From the NCBI RefSeq assembly GCF_946479975.1, contig NZ_CAMLIX010000170.1, positions 1 to 11,353 of the forward strand: a DNA stretch of 11,353 nucleotides. Reading direction: 5' to 3'. The notes under the pieces are model-generated. The model was not told the origin of the DNA. It searched no databases and saw only the letters and a list, made by a program, of their open reading frames with translations. Every line of letters starts with the position of its first letter. The first letter of the stretch is position 1. This document shows positions 6,486 to 11,353 of the stretch, piece by piece. Source of the DNA: an uncultured Flavobacterium sp. (lineage in GTDB: Bacteria > Bacteroidota > Bacteroidia > Flavobacteriales > Flavobacteriaceae). The position numbers were made by a program, and so were the translations under genes.

Positions 6486-9400
6486 ATGAGAATAAAATTA
6501 TGTAAAATTTTTAATGGCTTAAAGTATCTGCCTTTGGGAGTTTTGTTTCAGTTTTTGTTTACAAGTCCTGTACAGGCTGCTGAGAATGTAGAGCCTTTGG
6601 GAAAAGCAGTATTCCAGACTAATCAAGAAATTATAATAACAGGACGCGTTACCTCTGCCAATGATCATTTGGGAATTCCAGGAGTAAATGTGGCTGTAAA
6701 AAATGTACCCAATGCGGTTGCCATTACCGACATAGATGGTAAGTATGTTATAAAAGTTCCCTCGGCTAAAGCTGTTTTGGTTTTTACCAGTGTAGGGTTT
6801 AAAAACTTGGAGATAGCCGTAGAAGGTAATTCTGAAATTAATGCCGTAATGAAGCAGGATCAAACAGATTTAGGCGAAGTTATTATTGTTGGATACGGAA
6901 AACAGAAAAAGGCAAGTCTGGTAGCTTCGATCGCACAGGTTTCTGGTAAAACGCTGGAACGAGCGGGAGGAGTAAATAGTATTGGTGCTGCCTTAACAGG
7001 GAATGTTCCCGGATTGATTACTTCTGCGAGTACAGGTATGCCGGGCGAAGAAGATCCGCAGCTTTTTATTCGTGGTGCAAGTACTTGGAACAATGCACAG
7101 CCGCTTATTCTGGTAGATGGAGTAGAAAGACCAATGAATAGTGTTGAGATCACTTCTGTAGAATCTGTTTCGGTTTTAAAAGATGCTTCTGCTACTGCGG
7201 TTTATGGAGTAAGAGGTGCAAACGGAGTTATTTTAATCACTACAAAACGAGGCCGTTCTGGAGCTGCGTTGATAAGAACGACTTTTAATACTACGGTAAA
7301 AGTACCTTCAGAACTTCCTGGTAAACTGGACGCTTACGATGCTCTTATGGTTAAAAATAGAGCAATTGAAAACGAATTGGCGCTTAGTCCGTCGAGCTGG
7401 AACGATTATCTGCCTCAAGCCATTATTGACAAATACAGGTTTCCTGCAAATACTGAAGAAGCAGAACGTTATCCTAATGTTGACTGGCAGAAAACATTAT
7501 TCAAAGATTATGCAATGTCTTACAATGCCAGTTTAAATGTAAGCGGCGGAACAAAATATGTGAAGTATTTTGCTAGTGCCGATTTTATGAGTGAGGGAGA
7601 TCTTTTTAGAAAATACAATAACAATAGAGGTTACGATGCTGGATACGGTTACAATCGTTTAAATGTTAGAAGTAATTTAGATTTTCAAATTACATCTAGT
7701 ACGGTTTTTAAAGTTGGACTTGCTGGTTCTCATGGAGTTAAAAAGAGTCCGTGGGGAGCTTCAGGAAGTGAATATCCAATGTGGGATGCGGCTTACTCTA
7801 CTGCTCCAGATGTTTTTCTTCCTTTTTATTCTGATGGTTCTTGGGGTTACTATGCTCCAAATCAGGGTAAAGCGTCTAACTCTGTATTGAATTTAGCGAT
7901 AAGCGGTGTGCAATATGTAACGACTACAAGGTTGAATACCGATTTTACATTGGAACAAAACTTAGACATGGTTGTTAAAGGCCTTAGCGCTAAAGGAATG
8001 ATTGCTTTGGATAACACTTTCGTGGAAAACAATCGAGGAGTAAACGATTTATACAATGACGTACAGCAGAAATGGATTGATCCAAATACAGGATTGGTTT
8101 TGTACAAAAATAGTTTTGACTTTAATAACAGATTCGATTTTCAGGAAGGTATAAAATGGTCGCCAAGTGCAGGTTCAGTAGATAACAATTTATCTGCACG
8201 TAATCTATTTTATCAGTTGCAATTAAATTACAATACCAAAATTGCCGATAAACATAGTATTGGCATCTTAGGACTTTTTAATAGAAACCAGACTGCAAGA
8301 GGAAGTGAAATTCCGCATTTTAGAGAAGATTGGGTTTTCCGTACGACCTACAATTATGCTGATAAATATTTTATAGAGTACAACGGAGCTTACAACGGAT
8401 CGGAGAAATTTAATAAAGAAAATCGTTTTGCCTTTTTCTCTTCGGGAGGGGTAAGCTGGATTGTCAGCAAAGAAAACTTCATGAAAGGAACAGAGTCATT
8501 TCTTGATTTATTAAAGATAAGAGCGACGTATGGTGAAATTGGAGATGATAACGTGAACGGTAGATGGCTGTACATGTCACAATGGGCGTATGGCGGTAAT
8601 TCGTTGCTTGGAACTACTGGAGAAACGGCAGAATCAAGTCCGTATACTTGGTACAAAGAAGCTACGGTAGGAAATCCTGATGTGCATTGGGAAATGGCTA
8701 AAAAGAGTGATATAGGTGTTGACTTTGGTTTCTTTAAAGGATTAGTTTCTGGAACTTTTGATGTCTATCGCGAAGATCGTAGGGATATTTTATTAGACGG
8801 TGGCAGACGAGCAATTCCTTCTTATTATGGTGCAGTTGCACCAGTTGCAAATCTTGGACAAGTTCAAAATAGAGGTTATGAATTGGAACTTAAATTCAAT
8901 TACACTTTTGGAAACGGTTTAAATCTTTGGCTGAATAGCAGTATAACACATTCTAAAAACAAAATCATAAGTGCCGATAACCCGGAGTTACTGCCAGATT
9001 ATCAAAAAGGAGAAGGAAAAGCAATCGGGCAGAGTTATTCTTATGTAAGCCATGGTTATTACAATACTTGGGATGAATTGTACGCAAGCACTATTCATAG
9101 TACAAATGACGGTCAAAAACTGCCGGGGAACTATAATATTTTAGATTTCAATGCAGATGGAGTTATTGATGCAAAAGATAATATTCCGTTTGGATATTCT
9201 GGAACACCACAAAACACGTACAACTCAACATTCGGAATTAACTGGAAAGGTTTTAGTGCATTTGTACAGTTTTACGGAGTGAATAATGTTACGAGACAAG
9301 TAGTTTTAACGAGTTTATCTGAGCAGAATCATGTGGTGTACGATCAGGGATCTTTCTGGTCTTCTGCCAATACAAATGCAGATTCTCCAATGCCACGCTG

Positions 9401-9686
9401 GCTCTCAACTGCAAGCGGTTTTAATAACGGGAGCAGATACATGTACGATGGATCTTATGTACGTTTAAAGAATGCTGAGATCGCCTACACATTTGACGGG
9501 AAATCAAAATGGATAAAATCTGTAGGACTTCAAAGTCTGAGAGTATATGTGAATGGAAATAACTTATATCTATGGTCAAAAATGCCCGATGATAGAGAAT
9601 CCAATTTTGCAGGAACCGGCTGGGCATCACAAGGAGCTTATCCTACTGTAAAGCGATTTAATCTGGGAGCCAATATTATATTTTAA
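6486..9686 (+). CDS. susC-like: SusC/RagA family TonB-dependent outer-membrane transporter
   Basis: This outer-membrane beta-barrel imports oligosaccharides using energy from TonB-ExbBD. At 1066 residues it has normal SusC length. Order of parts: signal peptide 1 to about 31 (GVLFQFLFTSPVQA); carboxypeptidase-regulatory-like domain about 50-125 (ITGRV start, GIPGVNV, TDIDGKY); probable TonB-box region 128-138 (DLGEVIIVGYG); plug domain about 140-252 with the SusC signature KDASATAVYGVRGANGV; barrel about 260-1066 ending in the outer-membrane signal RFNLGANIIF with a terminal Phe. A calcium-type loop DFNADGVID lies at 887-895, as in many SusC proteins. There is no N-terminal STN domain, so sigma/anti-sigma signalling is unlikely. 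ATG 6486 is the first start after an in-frame stop at 6456-6458. A SusD partner begins one base after its stop. The transported glycan cannot be deduced from sequence alone. Confidence 0.96.
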   Translation: MRIKLCKIFNGLKYLPLGVLFQFLFTSPVQAAENVEPLGKAVFQTNQEIIITGRVTSANDHLGIPGVNVAVKNVPNAVAITDIDGKYVIKVPSAKAVLVFTSVGFKNLEIAVEGNSEINAVMKQDQTDLGEVIIVGYGKQKKASLVASIAQVSGKTLERAGGVNSIGAALTGNVPGLITSASTGMPGEEDPQLFIRGASTWNNAQPLILVDGVERPMNSVEITSVESVSVLKDASATAVYGVRGANGVILITTKRGRSGAALIRTTFNTTVKVPSELPGKLDAYDALMVKNRAIENELALSPSSWNDYLPQAIIDKYRFPANTEEAERYPNVDWQKTLFKDYAMSYNASLNVSGGTKYVKYFASADFMSEGDLFRKYNNNRGYDAGYGYNRLNVRSNLDFQITSSTVFKVGLAGSHGVKKSPWGASGSEYPMWDAAYSTAPDVFLPFYSDGSWGYYAPNQGKASNSVLNLAISGVQYVTTTRLNTDFTLEQNLDMVVKGLSAKGMIALDNTFVENNRGVNDLYNDVQQKWIDPNTGLVLYKNSFDFNNRFDFQEGIKWSPSAGSVDNNLSARNLFYQLQLNYNTKIADKHSIGILGLFNRNQTARGSEIPHFREDWVFRTTYNYADKYFIEYNGAYNGSEKFNKENRFAFFSSGGVSWIVSKENFMKGTESFLDLLKIRATYGEIGDDNVNGRWLYMSQWAYGGNSLLGTTGETAESSPYTWYKEATVGNPDVHWEMAKKSDIGVDFGFFKGLVSGTFDVYREDRRDILLDGGRRAIPSYYGAVAPVANLGQVQNRGYELELKFNYTFGNGLNLWLNSSITHSKNKIISADNPELLPDYQKGEGKAIGQSYSYVSHGYYNTWDELYASTIHSTNDGQKLPGNYNILDFNADGVIDAKDNIPFGYSGTPQNTYNSTFGINWKGFSAFVQFYGVNNVTRQVVLTSLSEQNHVVYDQGSFWSSANTNADSPMPRWLSTASGFNNGSRYMYDGSYVRLKNAEIAYTFDGKSKWIKSVGLQSLRVYVNGNNLYLWSKMPDDRESNFAGTGWASQGAYPTVKRFNLGANIIF

Positions 9687-9687
9687 A

Positions 9688-11353
9688 ATGAGAACTATGA
9701 AAAAATATATACATAATATACTAAAGTACAGTATTGTTTTAAGTGTGCTTTTAATTTCGGGATCATGCGAGGATTATCTTGAAAAATCATCAGATTCTGA
9801 TATTTCACCTGAAGAGGCATTTAAAAATTTTGAAAATTTTCAAGGTTATACAGAAGAATTGTACCAATGTATTCCTGATTTTACTAATGCTTATTGGACT
9901 AATTCATGGAATTGGGGAGAAGATGAAATTCAATCTACTGCTCGTGATTTTCATTTTGTTTGTAAAATCGACAAAGGAGACTTTTGGGGATGGCAGACTG
10001 AATTTGACGGATGGCAGGCAGGCTGGATGAACAGAAGAAATGTAAGCACCAATAACGATCGTTTTGCAAAAGATTTATGGACACTTGGCTGGGCGGGAAT
10101 CCGTAAGGCTAATATAGGACTTGCAAACATTGATAAAATGACTGAGTACACGGATGAAGAAAAGAAAATGATAAAAGGACAGCTATTGTTTTTTAGAGGT
10201 TGGTTTCACTTTCAATTCATGCAGTATTTTGGTGGACTTCCTTATATCGATACCGTTCTTCCAAGTGATCAGCCATTAAAACTGCCAAGACTTACTTACC
10301 AGGAATGTGCAGATAAAGCGGCAAACGATTTTAGAGAAGCGGCAGACTTGCTTCCTGTAAACTGGGACGATACAACTGTTGGGAAAAGAACCTTAGGCAA
10401 AAATGAGCTTCGAATTAATAAAATAATGGCTCTAGGATATTTAGGAAAAAATTATTTGTGGGCAGGAAGTCCGTTAATGAATAAAGTATCTACTGGAAAT
10501 CCAGGTTACAGCGCAGAATATTGTAAAAAAGCAGCAAGAGCTTTTGCAGAACTTCTTACCATTACAGAAAGTGGAGCATCGCAGTATAAATTGGTAAACT
10601 TTAATAAATACAGTGATAATTTTTATACAACAGGTGGAAACTGGAGAATGCCTGGTTCAACAGAAGCGATTTTTAGAGGACCTTATTTTGGAGCAAACGG
10701 ATCAAACTGGGGAACTTCAAAACAATATCAGCCAGCTCCTCAAATTTGCGATGGAGATGTGAAATTTTTACCAACAGCAAATTATGTTGATAATTATGGA
10801 ATGGCAAATGGGATGCCGATAAAAGATATTACAAAAGCAGATCCAGAGTCTGGTTACGATCCTCAATTTCCTTGGAAAGGAAGAGATCCTCGTTTTTACA
10901 ATGACATCGTATTTGACGGTGTAAAATGTGTTACAGGATCTATGCCGGCAAACGAAGAGCAAAATAGATATGCTAATCTTTATACAAATGGAAGCTATAG
11001 AAATATTAGTTCAGGAAGTAGAACTGGATATCTGCTTTATAAATTTATTCCGAGAACAGCCAATAAATTCGATGATGGTTTTGGATATGGTAACAACTTA
11101 AATATCCATCTTCCTTGGATGCGTCTTTCAGATGTTTACATCATGTATGCTGAGGCAGCTGCAGTAGGATATGGAGGTGCAAGTGGAAAAGATCCGCAAT
11201 TTTCAAAAACCGCTGTTGATGCTATCAATGTCATTCGCGATAGAGCGGGTGTTGGTCATGTTGCAAGTGTATTTACAGCAAGTTTAGATTCATTTATGGG
11301 AGAAGTAAAACGTGAGCGCGCGGTGGAATTAAGTTTTGAAGGACACCGTTTTA
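9688..11353 (+). CDS. susD-like: SusD/RagB family glycan-binding outer-membrane lipoprotein, 3'-truncated by window edge
   Basis: This cell-surface lipoprotein forms the lid of the SusC transporter and binds the oligosaccharide. The frame is open from ATG 9688 to the window end (555 codons), and the usual last portion after EGHRF is missing. A lipoprotein signal peptide ends LLISGSC, with Cys27 as lipidation site. SusD features include CEDYLEKSSDSDISPEEAF after the Cys, the TPR-like helix KGQLLFFRGWFHFQFMQYFGGLPYID, WMRLSDVYIMYAEAAA, AINVIRDRAGVG and KRERAVELSFEGHRF. Residues 70-135 contain nine Trp (70, 74, 76, 100, 102, 109, 113, 131, 135), some of which may contact sugar. ATG 9697 (MKKYIHN) is an alternative start that shortens the signal peptide by three residues; I kept 9688 because it is one base from the susC stop. 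The tight spacing implies translational coupling. Confidence 0.95.
   Translation, partial: MRTMKKYIHNILKYSIVLSVLLISGSCEDYLEKSSDSDISPEEAFKNFENFQGYTEELYQCIPDFTNAYWTNSWNWGEDEIQSTARDFHFVCKIDKGDFWGWQTEFDGWQAGWMNRRNVSTNNDRFAKDLWTLGWAGIRKANIGLANIDKMTEYTDEEKKMIKGQLLFFRGWFHFQFMQYFGGLPYIDTVLPSDQPLKLPRLTYQECADKAANDFREAADLLPVNWDDTTVGKRTLGKNELRINKIMALGYLGKNYLWAGSPLMNKVSTGNPGYSAEYCKKAARAFAELLTITESGASQYKLVNFNKYSDNFYTTGGNWRMPGSTEAIFRGPYFGANGSNWGTSKQYQPAPQICDGDVKFLPTANYVDNYGMANGMPIKDITKADPESGYDPQFPWKGRDPRFYNDIVFDGVKCVTGSMPANEEQNRYANLYTNGSYRNISSGSRTGYLLYKFIPRTANKFDDGFGYGNNLNIHLPWMRLSDVYIMYAEAAAVGYGGASGKDPQFSKTAVDAINVIRDRAGVGHVASVFTASLDSFMGEVKRERAVELSFEGHRF

Noticed and set aside
9779..10030. An 83-codon forward frame inside the SusD region
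   Set aside because: It lies in a different frame from the SusD reading frame, which has clear family motifs throughout; this is a shadow frame.
1..11353. CRISPR arrays, insertion sequences, tRNA or rRNA genes, attachment sites
   Set aside because: No regularly spaced repeats, transposase-like proteins, terminal inverted repeats or RNA-gene signatures were seen on either strand.

Overview
The window looks like part of a polysaccharide utilization locus (PUL) from a low-GC member of Bacteroidota, most likely a Flavobacterium-type organism. The evidence is an adjacent SusC/SusD pair, flavobacterial-style signal peptides ending in A-Q, AT-rich intergenic DNA without convincing Shine-Dalgarno sequences, and a match to the Bacteroidota -33/-7 promoter pattern. 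All genes are on the + strand. The species assignment is inference.

Layout: (1) 2-3658 and 3760-5703 hold three carbohydrate-active enzymes in a row. They are a GH31 enzyme (5' end outside the window), a secreted GH43 enzyme with a C-terminal CBM6-like module, and a secreted GH97 enzyme whose active site fits the retaining, alpha-galactosidase-type branch. The gaps between them are 51 and 101 bp, so one transcript is likely. (2) A strong intrinsic terminator at 5731-5763 closes this unit. (3) About 720 bp of AT-rich DNA follows. It contains two identical 12-bp near-palindromes (ACAATCGGTTGT) 299 bp apart. The second overlaps the -33 element of a near-consensus promoter. (4) After a long leader of about 240 nt, which holds a hairpin and a possible 22-codon ORF, come susC (6486-9686) and susD (9688 to the window end, 3' end missing), separated by one base.

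How the parts likely work together: the SusD-like surface lipoprotein captures an oligosaccharide and passes it to the SusC-like TonB-dependent transporter. The GH43, GH97 and GH31 enzymes remove side chains or terminal sugars (probable arabinosyl/xylosyl, alpha-galactosyl and alpha-xylosyl/glucosyl linkages) from a decorated plant-type glycan. The exact substrate cannot be read from this window. The central CG and symmetry of the repeated 12-mer suggest a LacI-type repressor that is relieved by a sugar. No regulator gene lies in the window.

I did not find a novel defence, mobile or RNA-based system. The most interesting signal is the duplicated operator/promoter module and the structured leader upstream of susC.
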